A stretch of DNA of 64,000 nucleotides from Streptomyces flavofungini (GTDB lineage Bacteria > Actinomycetota > Actinomycetes > Streptomycetales > Streptomycetaceae). The DNA lies in NCBI RefSeq assembly GCF_030388665.1, contig NZ_CP128846.1, positions 7,598,001 through 7,662,000 of the forward strand. Direction: 5' to 3'. Under the pieces are notes generated by a model that had not been told where the DNA came from, did no database searches, and worked only from the letters and a program-made list of their open reading frames with translations. How positions within the stretch are numbered: the first letter of the stretch is position 1; each line of letters begins with the position of its first letter. Shown in pieces: positions 27,404 to 36,062 of this stretch. The translations under genes and the position numbers were made by a program.

Positions 27404-28188
27404 CCCAGGCTCAGGAAAACATCTGCCGTCGCCTCGTCGGCCGCACCGCCGTCATCACCGGCGCGGGCAGCGGCATCGGCCTCGCCACCGCCCGCCGCCT
27501 CGCCGCCGAGGGTGCGAACGTGGTGTGCGGCGACATCGACGAGACCGCGGGCAAGAAGGCCGCCGAGGAGGTCGGCGGCACCTTCGTGAAGGTCGACGTG
27601 ACCGACGCCGAGCAGGTCGAGGCGCTGTTCAAGACGGCGTACGACACGTATGGCTCCGTCGACGTCGCCTTCAACAACGCGGGCATCTCGCCGCCCGACG
27701 ACGACTCCATCCTGGACACCGGCCTGGAGGCCTGGAAGCGCGTCCAGGAGGTCAACCTCACCTCGGTCTACCTGTGCTGCAAGGCCGCCATCCCCTACAT
27801 GCGGCGCCAGGGCAAGGGCTCCATCATCAACACGGCCTCGTTCGTGGCCCGGATGGGCGCGGCCACCTCGCAGATCTCCTACACCGCGTCCAAGGGCGGC
27901 GTCCTCGCCATGTCCCGCGAGCTGGGCGTGCAGTTCGCCCGCGAGGGCATCCGCGTCAACGCGCTCTGCCCGGGGCCGGTGAACACCCCGCTCCTGCAGG
28001 AACTGTTCGCCAAGGACCCCGAGCGCGCCGCCCGCCGCCTCGTGCACATCCCCGTGGGCCGTTTCGCCGAGGCCGAGGAGCTGGCCGCCGCGGTCGCGTT
28101 CCTCGCCAGTGACGACTCGTCGTTCGTGAACGCCACGGACTTCCTGGTCGACGGCGGCATCTCCGGGGCGTACGTCACGCCCCTGTAG
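27400..28188 (+). CDS. Short-chain dehydrogenase/reductase
   Basis: A 262-aa classical SDR. The NAD(P) site is TGAGSGIG, the structural motif NNAG, the catalytic Ser lies in INTASFVARMG and the Tyr-Lys pair in SYTASKGG. GD at the end of beta-2 (CGDID) favours NAD over NADP. It overlaps the dehydrogenase gene (GTGA), so it belongs to the ligase-aldehyde dehydrogenase operon. It may oxidise an alcohol group of the amine or an intermediate. Its substrate is not identifiable. Confidence 0.84.
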   Translation: MTQAQENICRRLVGRTAVITGAGSGIGLATARRLAAEGANVVCGDIDETAGKKAAEEVGGTFVKVDVTDAEQVEALFKTAYDTYGSVDVAFNNAGISPPDDDSILDTGLEAWKRVQEVNLTSVYLCCKAAIPYMRRQGKGSIINTASFVARMGAATSQISYTASKGGVLAMSRELGVQFAREGIRVNALCPGPVNTPLLQELFAKDPERAARRLVHIPVGRFAEAEELAAAVAFLASDDSSFVNATDFLVDGGISGAYVTPL

Positions 28189-28263
28189 TCCACCCCGCCT
28201 GTAGTTCACCCTGAGGCCACCGACCTGTCAGCCGGGCGTCGCGAGGCGCCCGGCTGACCTGCG

Positions 28264-28269
28264 TAGACA
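28264..28269 (+). promoter_or_regulatory. -10 element 6 bases before a GTG start
   Basis: TAGACA precedes GTG 28276 by exactly 6 bases, the leaderless arrangement seen at other genes here. Confidence 0.4.
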
Positions 28270-28275
28270 GGCACC

Positions 28276-29595
28276 GTGTTCATGAAGATCAAGCGCCCCC
28301 TGGCCGCCGCGGCGGTCGCCCTCGCCGTGGCGGGTACCGGTCTCGCCGTCGCCGGGACCGGCCTCACCCCCACCGCCCAGGCCGCCCCGGCCTCGCACCG
28401 GACCGCCGCGAAGTGCCCCGTCCTCACCGTCTCCCAGGGCTGGTACGGGGACAACGAGCAGCGCCTCCAGCGCCTCCTCGACACCCACGGCCGCTGCGGG
28501 GACACCTACGACAAGCGTCACAAGCCGCTCGCCGTCTTCGACTGGGACAACACGGTCATCAAGAACGACGTGGGTGACGCCACCCTGTTCTGGATGCTGC
28601 GCCACGGCAAGGTACGCGCCCCCGAGCGCGGCGACTGGCGCACCACCAGCCGCTACCTCACCGCGCCCGCCGCCAAGGCCCTCGCGCGGGCCTGCCCGGC
28701 CACCGGCCGCACCCTGCCCACCCGCACGCACACGGCCTGCGCCGACGAGATCGCCGCCGTGTACGGCGAGGGCGCCACGACCACCGGCAAGGCCGCCTTC
28801 GCCGGGTTCGACCACCGCCGCATGGAGCCGCAGTACGCCTGGCTCGCCCAGCTCCTGCGCGGCTTGAGCCCCGCCCGCGTCAAGGACTTCGCGGCCGCCG
28901 CCCGCACCGAGAACCTCGCCGCGCCGATCGGCGCCGAACAGCGCGTCGGCAGCGGCAAGGTCACCGGCTGGGCGCGCTACTACGACCAGCAGCGGGACCT
29001 GATCCGCACCCTGAAGAAGGCCGGGTTCGACGTGTACGTCGTCTCCGCGTCGCCCGAGCCCGTCGCCGAGGTCTGGGCGCGGGGCGTGGGCCTCGACGCC
29101 CGGCACACCATCGGCATCCGCAACGTCATCCACCAGGGCCGTCTCACCGCCCGCCTCAAGGGCTGCGGCTCCGTCGAGGACGGCGCCGACTCGATGATCA
29201 CGTACATCGACGGCAAGCGCTGCGCCATCAACGAGCGGATCCTCGGCGTCCGCGGCAAGGCCGCCGAGCAGGTCCAACCCGCCGCGAAGCGCCAGGTGTT
29301 CGCCGCGGGCGACTCCGACACCGACGTGTCCTTCCTGCGCGACGCCACCGGCCTCAGACTCGTCCTGAACCGCAACAAGACCGAGCTGATGTGCCGCGCC
29401 TACGACAACCGTGACCGCCGCTGGCTGGTCAACCCCATGTTCATCGAGCCCAAGGGCAGGCAGTCCGCGCCCTACCCGTGCGCCACCACCGGCTACACGG
29501 AACGGGACGGCTCCCAGGGTCCCGTGCGCCGTTCGGACGGAACGGTCATCAAGGACCAACGAGACACCGTGTACGGGGGTTCAACGACGCCGTAG
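28276..29595 (+). CDS. Secreted HAD-superfamily phosphatase, copy 1
   Basis: A 439-aa exported protein with a Sec signal peptide (basic MKIKRP, a long Ala/Val core, cleavage near AQAAPA). The HAD nucleophile motif FDWDNTVIKND is at about residue 90, and the motif IV region reads FAAGDSDTDVSFL. Conserved Cys and the QQRDLIRTLKKAGFDVYVVSAS segment match the next gene, of which it is a tandem paralogue. It presumably hydrolyses an extracellular phosphate ester. GTG 28276 is favoured by the upstream -10; ATG 28282 is an alternative start. Confidence 0.8.
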   Translation: MFMKIKRPLAAAAVALAVAGTGLAVAGTGLTPTAQAAPASHRTAAKCPVLTVSQGWYGDNEQRLQRLLDTHGRCGDTYDKRHKPLAVFDWDNTVIKNDVGDATLFWMLRHGKVRAPERGDWRTTSRYLTAPAAKALARACPATGRTLPTRTHTACADEIAAVYGEGATTTGKAAFAGFDHRRMEPQYAWLAQLLRGLSPARVKDFAAAARTENLAAPIGAEQRVGSGKVTGWARYYDQQRDLIRTLKKAGFDVYVVSASPEPVAEVWARGVGLDARHTIGIRNVIHQGRLTARLKGCGSVEDGADSMITYIDGKRCAINERILGVRGKAAEQVQPAAKRQVFAAGDSDTDVSFLRDATGLRLVLNRNKTELMCRAYDNRDRRWLVNPMFIEPKGRQSAPYPCATTGYTERDGSQGPVRRSDGTVIKDQRDTVYGGSTTP

Positions 29596-29617
29596 GACTG
29601 CTGTACCGTCCACGCAC

Positions 29618-30925
29618 ATGCGTAACAGAAACGTTCTGGCGTTGACGCTGGCCTCGGCCGCCGCCCTGGTGGCCGGGCCCGTCACGCTTCCCGCTGCCGC
29701 CGCCACGGCCGCGCCCGCGTCGCACCCCGGCGCCCACTGCCCGCAGCTGTCGAAGAAGCTCTCCTGGTACGGCGACAACCGCGCCCGTCTCCAGAAGGTC
29801 ATCGACGAGCGGGGCACCTGCTCCGACCCGCACCTCGGTCACGGCACCAAGCGCCCGGTCGCCGCCTTCGACTGGGACAACACCATCACCAAGAACGACG
29901 TCACCGACGCCACCATCAGCTGGGCGCTGCGCCACGACAAGATCCTTCGCCCCAAGAGCTGGAAGTCCTCCAGCAAGTGGATGACGGCCGCGGGCCACCG
30001 CGCGCTCACCAAGGCCTGCGGCACCAAGGTGCCCGTCGGCAAGCCGCTGCCCACGTCCACCAACGGCGCCTGCGCCGACGAGATCCTCCAGATCCGCGAG
30101 GACGGCACCACGATGAGCGGTGCCGCCGCCTTCGCGGGCACCTGGAACCACCGCCGCACCGTCCCGCAGTACGCCTGGGTGCCCCAGCTGTTCGCCGGAC
30201 ACACCGTCAAGGAACTGGAGTCGTACGCGAGGAAGGCCCGCAAGGAGGCCCTCGCCGCGCCGATCGGCACCACCCGCACCATCGGCAGCCACACCGTGCC
30301 GGGGTACGTGCGCTACTACGACCAGCAGCGCGATCTGATCCGCACCCTGAAGAAGGCCGGATTCGACGTCTACATCGTCTCCGCGGGCTCCGAGCCCGTC
30401 GCGGAGGTGTGGGCGGGCGGCAAGGGCGGCGTCGGCATCGACCGCGAGCACACCGTCGCCATCCGCTCCGTCCTCGACGGCAAGGGCCGCATCACCACCT
30501 GGAACCAGGGCTGCGGCGGCGTCGGCGTCAACAAGGGCGACGTCATCCCCTACATCGACGGCAAGCGCTGCTTCGTGAACCAGGAGATCTACCGGGTCAA
30601 GGGCAAGAAGGCCTGGGACAAGCAGCGCTGGAGCAAGCGCATCGCGATCGGGGGCGGCGACGCCGACACCGACGTGACGTTCGTCGGCGACGCCACCGGC
30701 GCGCACCTCGTGCTGAACCGCAACAAGAGCGAGTTCATGTGCCGGGCGTACGACAACGCCGACGGGCGCTGGGTCGTGAACCCGATGTTCATCGAGCCGC
30801 TGCCGCGGAAGAGCGGCACGTACCCGTGCGCCACGGCGGGCTACAACGCGCCGGACGGCCGCAGGACGCCCGTACTGCGCGGTGACGGCTCCGTGGTGCC
30901 CGACCAGGTGGACTCGGTGTACTGA
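29618..30925 (+). CDS. Secreted HAD-superfamily phosphatase, copy 2
   Basis: A 435-aa exported protein with a signal peptide (MRNRN then Ala/Leu core ending PAAAATAAPA). The HAD motif I is FDWDNTITKND, the Ser/Thr motif II region VYIVSAGSEPVAEVW, and the final motif GGGDADTDVTFVGDATG. It aligns along its length with the preceding gene, 22 bases upstream, so the pair arose by tandem duplication. The frame is open upstream, but the signal peptide fixes the start at ATG 29618. Confidence 0.8.
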   Translation: MRNRNVLALTLASAAALVAGPVTLPAAAATAAPASHPGAHCPQLSKKLSWYGDNRARLQKVIDERGTCSDPHLGHGTKRPVAAFDWDNTITKNDVTDATISWALRHDKILRPKSWKSSSKWMTAAGHRALTKACGTKVPVGKPLPTSTNGACADEILQIREDGTTMSGAAAFAGTWNHRRTVPQYAWVPQLFAGHTVKELESYARKARKEALAAPIGTTRTIGSHTVPGYVRYYDQQRDLIRTLKKAGFDVYIVSAGSEPVAEVWAGGKGGVGIDREHTVAIRSVLDGKGRITTWNQGCGGVGVNKGDVIPYIDGKRCFVNQEIYRVKGKKAWDKQRWSKRIAIGGGDADTDVTFVGDATGAHLVLNRNKSEFMCRAYDNADGRWVVNPMFIEPLPRKSGTYPCATAGYNAPDGRRTPVLRGDGSVVPDQVDSVY

Positions 30926-31001
30926 GACCTGGCCGGGTGGGCCCGGTGCGCCGGGTCCCGACCACGGGGGCCCGGGGTACGGGGTCCGGACTGCTGGTGA
31001 A

Positions 31002-31029
31002 GGGCCGGGTTCCGCGCGGAGCCCGGCCC
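31002..31029 (+). terminator. GC-rich hairpin terminator
   Basis: A 12-bp stem (GGGCCGGG continuing to TCC, one T-G wobble) with a GCGC loop, 77 bases after the second HAD gene. Confidence 0.7.
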
Positions 31030-31061
31030 GATCGGGTTGGTCGTGGCTTCCGGCCACGTCC

Positions 31062-31067
31062 TAGAGT
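31062..31067 (+). promoter_or_regulatory. -10 element for a leaderless transcript
   Basis: TAGAGT lies 6 bases before ATG 31074; TTGGTC (31037-31042) is a possible -35 with a 19-base spacer. Confidence 0.5.
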
Positions 31068-31073
31068 GCCGGG

Positions 31074-32045
31074 ATGAGCATGTCGCCTCCTCCCGGCTGG
31101 TACCCGGACCCGTCGACGCCCGGCACCGAACGCTGGTGGGACGGGTCCGCGTGGTCCGAGCACCGGCGGGCGCCCGCAGCCCCCGCCGCGTACCAACCGG
31201 CGCAGCCGCAGCAGGGCTTCGAGCCGCAGCCGGGCTTCGCCACCACCGTGGTCCAGCCGGTGCCCGCGGGCGGCAACGGCGGCAACCGCGCCAAGACCGT
31301 CGCCATCTGCGCGGCCGGGGCCGTCCTCGTCGCCTCCATCGTCACCGGCGTCGTCGTGCTCCAGGGCGACGACGGCGACCCGCAGGGCAGCACCGCGCCC
31401 ACGACATCGGCGGTGGACACCCCGAGCCCGACGCAGTCCTCCCCGACGCCCGCGACGTCCCCGCCCGACGAGGACCCCGACACCATCGTCGACCAGCTCA
31501 ACGGCATCACGCTGCCGGTGCCGGACGGCTGGGAGAAGGCCGAGAACACCGTCGGCGGCGAACTCACCCTGCAGACCCCCGACACCTACGACTGCCCCGG
31601 CGACCCCGGCCTCTGCCGCCAGGGAAAGATCACGTCGAGCACGGCCACGGGCACCGACGAGCGCTCGCCGAAGAAGCTCGCCGAGAAGGACATCAAGGAC
31701 GCGGTCGACGCCGCGTACGACGAGGACTCCATCGGCCGCGAGCCCTTCGGCGGCATGACCCGGCACCAGCAGGTCAAGGCGGGCACCGTCGCGGTCGGCG
31801 GCCGCAGCGGCTACTTCGTCCGCTGGCGCGTCCACACCGAGAAGGGCCCCGGCGGATACGTCCAGTCCCTCGCCTTCCCGTCGAGCACCGGCTCCGAGGC
31901 GATGGTCATCGTCCGCTTCACCATCGACGCGGCGAAGGGCGCGCCGCCGCTGTCCGACATCGACGAGGTCATCGAGGGCATCAGGCCGGTGGGGGACAGC
32001 GAGACGGGCGGGGGAGTGGGCAACAGCGTCGAGCCGTCGCCGTGA
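31074..32045 (+). CDS. DUF2510 single-pass membrane protein
   Basis: A 323-aa protein. The N-terminal DUF2510 motif (PPPGWYPDPSTPGTERWWDGSAW, aromatic-rich) is followed by a Pro/Gln linker, one membrane helix (TVAICAAGAVLVASIVTGVVV, about residues 80-100), a Thr/Ser/Pro-rich stalk and an extracytoplasmic domain of about 190 residues with one close Cys pair (CPGDPGLC). The function of the family is unknown. The outer domain resembles no enzyme I recognise. Confidence 0.75.
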   Translation: MSMSPPPGWYPDPSTPGTERWWDGSAWSEHRRAPAAPAAYQPAQPQQGFEPQPGFATTVVQPVPAGGNGGNRAKTVAICAAGAVLVASIVTGVVVLQGDDGDPQGSTAPTTSAVDTPSPTQSSPTPATSPPDEDPDTIVDQLNGITLPVPDGWEKAENTVGGELTLQTPDTYDCPGDPGLCRQGKITSSTATGTDERSPKKLAEKDIKDAVDAAYDEDSIGREPFGGMTRHQQVKAGTVAVGGRSGYFVRWRVHTEKGPGGYVQSLAFPSSTGSEAMVIVRFTIDAAKGAPPLSDIDEVIEGIRPVGDSETGGGVGNSVEPSP

Positions 32046-32061
32046 GGCCGTACCGCCGGGG

Positions 32062-33264
32062 CTACAGGAAGGTGTGGCCCTCACCGCGGTAGGTCGGCAC
32101 GGTCCCCGTCACCCGGTCACCCTCCACCAGGTGCAGCTTCTCGAACCGCTCGCACAGCTCACCGGCCTTGGCGTGCCGGAACCACACCTTGTCGCCGATG
32201 CGCAGGTCGTCCGCGGGCGGGCCGAGCAGCGGGGTCTGCACCTCGCCCGCGCCCTCCTGCGGGTCGTACCGCAGCCCGTCCGGCAGATAAGGCACCGGGG
32301 AGCGGTCGGCGCCCGCGACGCCCGACGCCGGATAGCCGCCGCCGAGCACCGTGACCACGCCGGGCCCCGGCCTGCGCACGACCGGCTGGGCGAACAGGGC
32401 GGCCGGACGTCCGCTGAACGACGTGTAGTTGTCGAAGAGCCGCGGCACGTAGAGCCCCGAACCCGCGGCGATCTCGGTCACCGCGGCCTCGGCGGCGGTG
32501 TGCTGGACGCTGCCCGTGCCGCCGCCGTTCACGAACTCGAGGTCGGGGGCGGTGGCACGGACCGCGCGGATCGTCGCGGCGCGGCGGTCCGCGAGCTCCT
32601 TGCGGGCGGTGGCCTGCATCATCCGCACGGCGCGCGACTTGGCCGGATGCCCCTCGACGGCGTCCCCGACCCCCGCCACGTGGCCCTCGTACGCCATCAC
32701 GCCCACGAGCCGGAACCCGGGCCGCCTGGCGATCGCCCGGGCCAGCGCGGCGACCTGCGCGGGCTCGTGCAGCGGCGAGCGCCGCGCCCCGATCCGCACC
32801 CGGCCGCCGAGCAGCTTCAGGGAGGTGTCCAACTCCAGGCAGACCCGGACCTCTTCACGGCCGCCCTCGCGCGCGTCGTCGATGAGCCGCAGCTGCGCCG
32901 GGTCGTCGACCATGACGGTGACCGCGGCGGCCAGCTTGGGATCGGCGGTCAGCTCCGCGAAGGCGGCGCGGTCGGCGGAGGGGTAGGCGAGCAGGACGTC
33001 GCCGAAGCCGGAGCGGGCGAGCCACAGGGACTCCGCCAGGGTGTACGACATGATGCCCGCGAAGCCGTCCCGGGCCAGCACCCGCTCCAGGAGCGCCCGG
33101 CACCGCACGGACTTGCTCGCCACCCGGACCGGCTTGCCGCCGGCCCGCCGCACCAAGTCGTCGGCGTTCGCGTCGAACGCCTCCAGGTCGACGACCGCGA
33201 GCGGCGCGTCGAGGTGCGCGGTGGCCCGGTCGTAGCGGGCCCTGTCTGCGGCTCGGCCTCTCAT
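32062..33264 (-). CDS. PLP-dependent amino acid deaminase/aldolase (alanine-racemase fold, DSD1-like)
   Basis: A 400-aa fold-type III PLP enzyme. The N-terminal barrel starts LDAPLAVVDLEAFDAN, with the Schiff-base Lys in VRVASKSVRC, and FVNGGGTGS gives the phosphate-binding Gly-rich loop. The C-terminal domain has YPASGVAGADRSPVPYLPDG and DKVWFRHAKAGELCERF with the metal-binding His/Cys pattern of D-serine dehydratase and D-threonine aldolase relatives. It probably acts on a D-amino acid; the reaction is not certain. ATG 33264 is chosen: the product keeps the full fold and the frame upstream is antisense low-complexity sequence. Confidence 0.78.
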   Translation of the reverse strand: MRGRAADRARYDRATAHLDAPLAVVDLEAFDANADDLVRRAGGKPVRVASKSVRCRALLERVLARDGFAGIMSYTLAESLWLARSGFGDVLLAYPSADRAAFAELTADPKLAAAVTVMVDDPAQLRLIDDAREGGREEVRVCLELDTSLKLLGGRVRIGARRSPLHEPAQVAALARAIARRPGFRLVGVMAYEGHVAGVGDAVEGHPAKSRAVRMMQATARKELADRRAATIRAVRATAPDLEFVNGGGTGSVQHTAAEAAVTEIAAGSGLYVPRLFDNYTSFSGRPAALFAQPVVRRPGPGVVTVLGGGYPASGVAGADRSPVPYLPDGLRYDPQEGAGEVQTPLLGPPADDLRIGDKVWFRHAKAGELCERFEKLHLVEGDRVTGTVPTYRGEGHTFL

Positions 33265-33413
33265 GAACGCAGCCTGCCAGACGTGGCTACCGCAGGGTAG
33301 GGGATGATCCGGGCAGATCACCCGGGGTCGCGGCCTCGTGCCCGTGGGTGTCGGGTCAGCCCGTAGAGTGACGCGCAAGCAGGGAGCGCGCGACGCGATG
33401 GAACGGGGGGTGC

Positions 33414-36062
33414 ATGAGCACGGAGGCGCGACGGCCCCCCGTCCCCCCACGGCCCGGCACCCCGCCACGGGTGCCGCCACCCGCACGCCCCGCGACCACC
33501 CCCACGCCCGAGCCCACCGCCCCGCCTGCGCCCACTGCTCCATTCGGCCCAGCGGCGACGCCTTCGGCTCCGGACGGGTCAGCCATCTCTCCCGAGGGGG
33601 CGCCTTCGGCTCAGGGCGGGTCGGCCGCGTCTCCTGAGGGGGCGCCTTCGGCCCAGGGTGGGATGCCCGCGTCTTCCGAGGGGGCGCCTTCGGCTCCGGA
33701 CAGCACGGTCACCGCTGCGGCTGCGACGGCCTCCGGCCCGGACGGGGCGCCTCTCGGTCCGGGCGGCCGGTCCTCCGACTCGGACTGGCCGCTTCCTGGT
33801 TCGGATGGGTCGGCCTCCGGTGCGGGCGGTTCGCTCTCCGGTTCGGGCTCCGGTTCTGCGGTTACGGCCTCGGGTTCCGGGGTGGCCTCCCTCGATTCCG
33901 CTGGGGTCGCCTGCGGCTCCGGCCTTGCCGGCGACGGCCCTGGCGCCGTTTCCCCCGGCTCTGGCGCGGGCCGGTTCGGCAACGCCCCCGCCCCGGACGT
34001 TCCTCCTGTGCCGTCCGTTCCACCCCTCCCGGCGGAGCCGCCGCCCCCGGCCGCGACCGCGCGTTTTCCCGACGTCCGTCCGCCGACGGCTCGTGGTGAC
34101 CTGCGGCGCGGGTCGGGCGAGGCCCCGGCCGACGACTCGTTTCGTGGCCCGTCCCATGGCGATACGTCTCTGCGGGGTGCGGGGCACGACTCGGGCGCGT
34201 CCGGCGCCGCGGGCGCGGGCGGCACCGGTGGCGCGGGCGGCACCGGTGGCGCGGGCGGTCCGGGTGGCGGTGCCGAACCCGCCGAGGAGCCGTTGACGGA
34301 CGACCAGGACGCGCTGGTCGCGGACTTGTTGGCGCCGTTCGACCGGGTGCGGCTGCCGAAGCCCGCGCGGGAGGACGCCGTCGCCGAGCGGGTGCCGGAC
34401 ACGCCGCCGCCTCCGCCCGCCTCGGCACGCCTGCCGGACGCACCGCCGTCCGTGCCGCCGCCCGCCGAGGGCCCGGCCTCGGGTACCGCGGGAGCGAGTG
34501 GCACCGCTTCCGTCCCGCCGCCGTCGCGCGTCCCCAACCCGCTTCCCGCTGTGCCGACTTCGCGTCCGCGCCCGGCGGAGGCCCGGCCCGCGGCCGTCCC
34601 CGCCGTGCCGACCACCGCGCCGGGGACGCCCGCACGCCCGGCGAACCCTCCCGCTCCCACGCACGTGCCGGAGGCCCGCGCCGGGAGTGCCGCCTCGTCA
34701 CCGGGCGCGCGGGACCGCCGCCGTACCGCAGCCCTCCCGGCCCCGGACGACCGAGATCCGCGTACCGGCACCGCCCCGACCCAGGGCACCAGGACCCCGC
34801 GTATCACCACCCCAGCCTCCCCCGCGAAGGCCCCGGGCCCCCGCCCAACTCCTGCCCCGGACACGACCGGCGCGCATGCCGAGGCCACCGCGCCGGGCGC
34901 GCCACGCCGACGTACCGGTACCACCGCCCCGGCCGGAGACCTCCGAGCCCTCCCCACCACCTCCCGAGCGGCCCCGCCCGCACCGCCGTTGGATCCCCCT
35001 CCTGCCTCGGCGGGCCGCGCCCGGCCCGAGCCGGGGGGCTCCGTGCCCTCCGCGCGTGCGGGCGGTACCGGCGCGGACCCCGGTCTCGCCGCGCCGCCGC
35101 CCAGGCCCGGCGTCACACCGGGAGCGCGGAGCGGTGCGAGAGGTGTCACGGGCGCCGGAACGGGGGCGGTGCGCGCCTTCGCCGCGCGGCGGACCGTCGG
35201 GGCCGTGGACCTGACGCCGGGGCCCGGCTCGGGCCGCCCCTTCGTGTTCCTGGCGCGGCCCGCGCTGTACGACGACACCACCACCCGGCTGCGCCCCGTC
35301 GGCGCCTGGGTGCGGCCCCGGGCGGCGGCCGCCGCGGCCTGTGTCGTGCTCGGGCTCGGTCTCATCGGCGGCGCGGCCACGGGCAGTTGGCTGACGGGGG
35401 AGTCGGACGCGGCGGGCAGCTCGCGGAACGCGTACGTCGAGGCGGGCGAACTCTGGCACAGCGTGCCCGTCGACGAGCTGTTCCCGCCCTCGATCAAGGG
35501 GGAGGGCGCGGGCCCGGGCGGCGCCGACCGCACCTGGGACCGCGTCGCCGTCGCCCCCGACAGCACCTGCAAGGACGCCTTCGACCCGCTCCTGCGCAAG
35601 GCCCTCGCCCCGGCGGGCTGCCTGCGTCTGCTGCGCGCGACGTACGCGGACGCGACCCGCAGCCACGTCACCACCGTCGGCCTGCTGTTCACGAAGGCCG
35701 ACGCCGACGCGATGCGGGCCCTGCGCACCCGGTTCACCGAGGAAGGCCTCGACTCCCGGCCGGACCTGATGCCCCGTCCGTACGCGGCCGAAGGCACCCC
35801 CGCAGCCGACTTCGGCGACCGCCAGCGCGCCACCTGGACCCTGTCTGTCCTGCCCGACGCCCCCGTCGTCGCCTATGCCGTCTCCGGCTTCGCCGACGGC
35901 CGCGTCGTCACCGACCCCGAGTCCGCCGCCGACGCCATGAAGGTCGGCGCCACGTCCGCCCCGGCGCAGGCGGGCCTCGGCAACGACGTGAAGGGCATCG
36001 CCGACCGCGTCGAGCGCGGCCTGCGCAAGACCGTCACCGCGGCCACGGAGAAGCCCTCATGA
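33414..36062 (+). CDS. Long Pro/Ala/Gly-rich membrane protein coupled to a mycosin
   Basis: An 882-aa protein. About 600 residues of low-complexity sequence form the cytoplasmic part, including Ser-Pro-Glu-Gly-Ala-Pro-Ser-Ala repeats (about residues 58-105) and Gly-Gly-Ala runs near 270-290. One membrane helix follows (about residues 640-662), then an outer domain of about 220 residues with two conserved-looking Cys. A DDQDALVADLLAPFDRVRLP segment near residue 300 is the only ordered patch before the helix. The stop overlaps the protease gene (ATGA). The function is unknown. Coupling to a mycosin suggests an envelope or secretion role. Confidence 0.72.
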   Translation: MSTEARRPPVPPRPGTPPRVPPPARPATTPTPEPTAPPAPTAPFGPAATPSAPDGSAISPEGAPSAQGGSAASPEGAPSAQGGMPASSEGAPSAPDSTVTAAAATASGPDGAPLGPGGRSSDSDWPLPGSDGSASGAGGSLSGSGSGSAVTASGSGVASLDSAGVACGSGLAGDGPGAVSPGSGAGRFGNAPAPDVPPVPSVPPLPAEPPPPAATARFPDVRPPTARGDLRRGSGEAPADDSFRGPSHGDTSLRGAGHDSGASGAAGAGGTGGAGGTGGAGGPGGGAEPAEEPLTDDQDALVADLLAPFDRVRLPKPAREDAVAERVPDTPPPPPASARLPDAPPSVPPPAEGPASGTAGASGTASVPPPSRVPNPLPAVPTSRPRPAEARPAAVPAVPTTAPGTPARPANPPAPTHVPEARAGSAASSPGARDRRRTAALPAPDDRDPRTGTAPTQGTRTPRITTPASPAKAPGPRPTPAPDTTGAHAEATAPGAPRRRTGTTAPAGDLRALPTTSRAAPPAPPLDPPPASAGRARPEPGGSVPSARAGGTGADPGLAAPPPRPGVTPGARSGARGVTGAGTGAVRAFAARRTVGAVDLTPGPGSGRPFVFLARPALYDDTTTRLRPVGAWVRPRAAAAAACVVLGLGLIGGAATGSWLTGESDAAGSSRNAYVEAGELWHSVPVDELFPPSIKGEGAGPGGADRTWDRVAVAPDSTCKDAFDPLLRKALAPAGCLRLLRATYADATRSHVTTVGLLFTKADADAMRALRTRFTEEGLDSRPDLMPRPYAAEGTPAADFGDRQRATWTLSVLPDAPVVAYAVSGFADGRVVTDPESAADAMKVGATSAPAQAGLGNDVKGIADRVERGLRKTVTAATEKPS

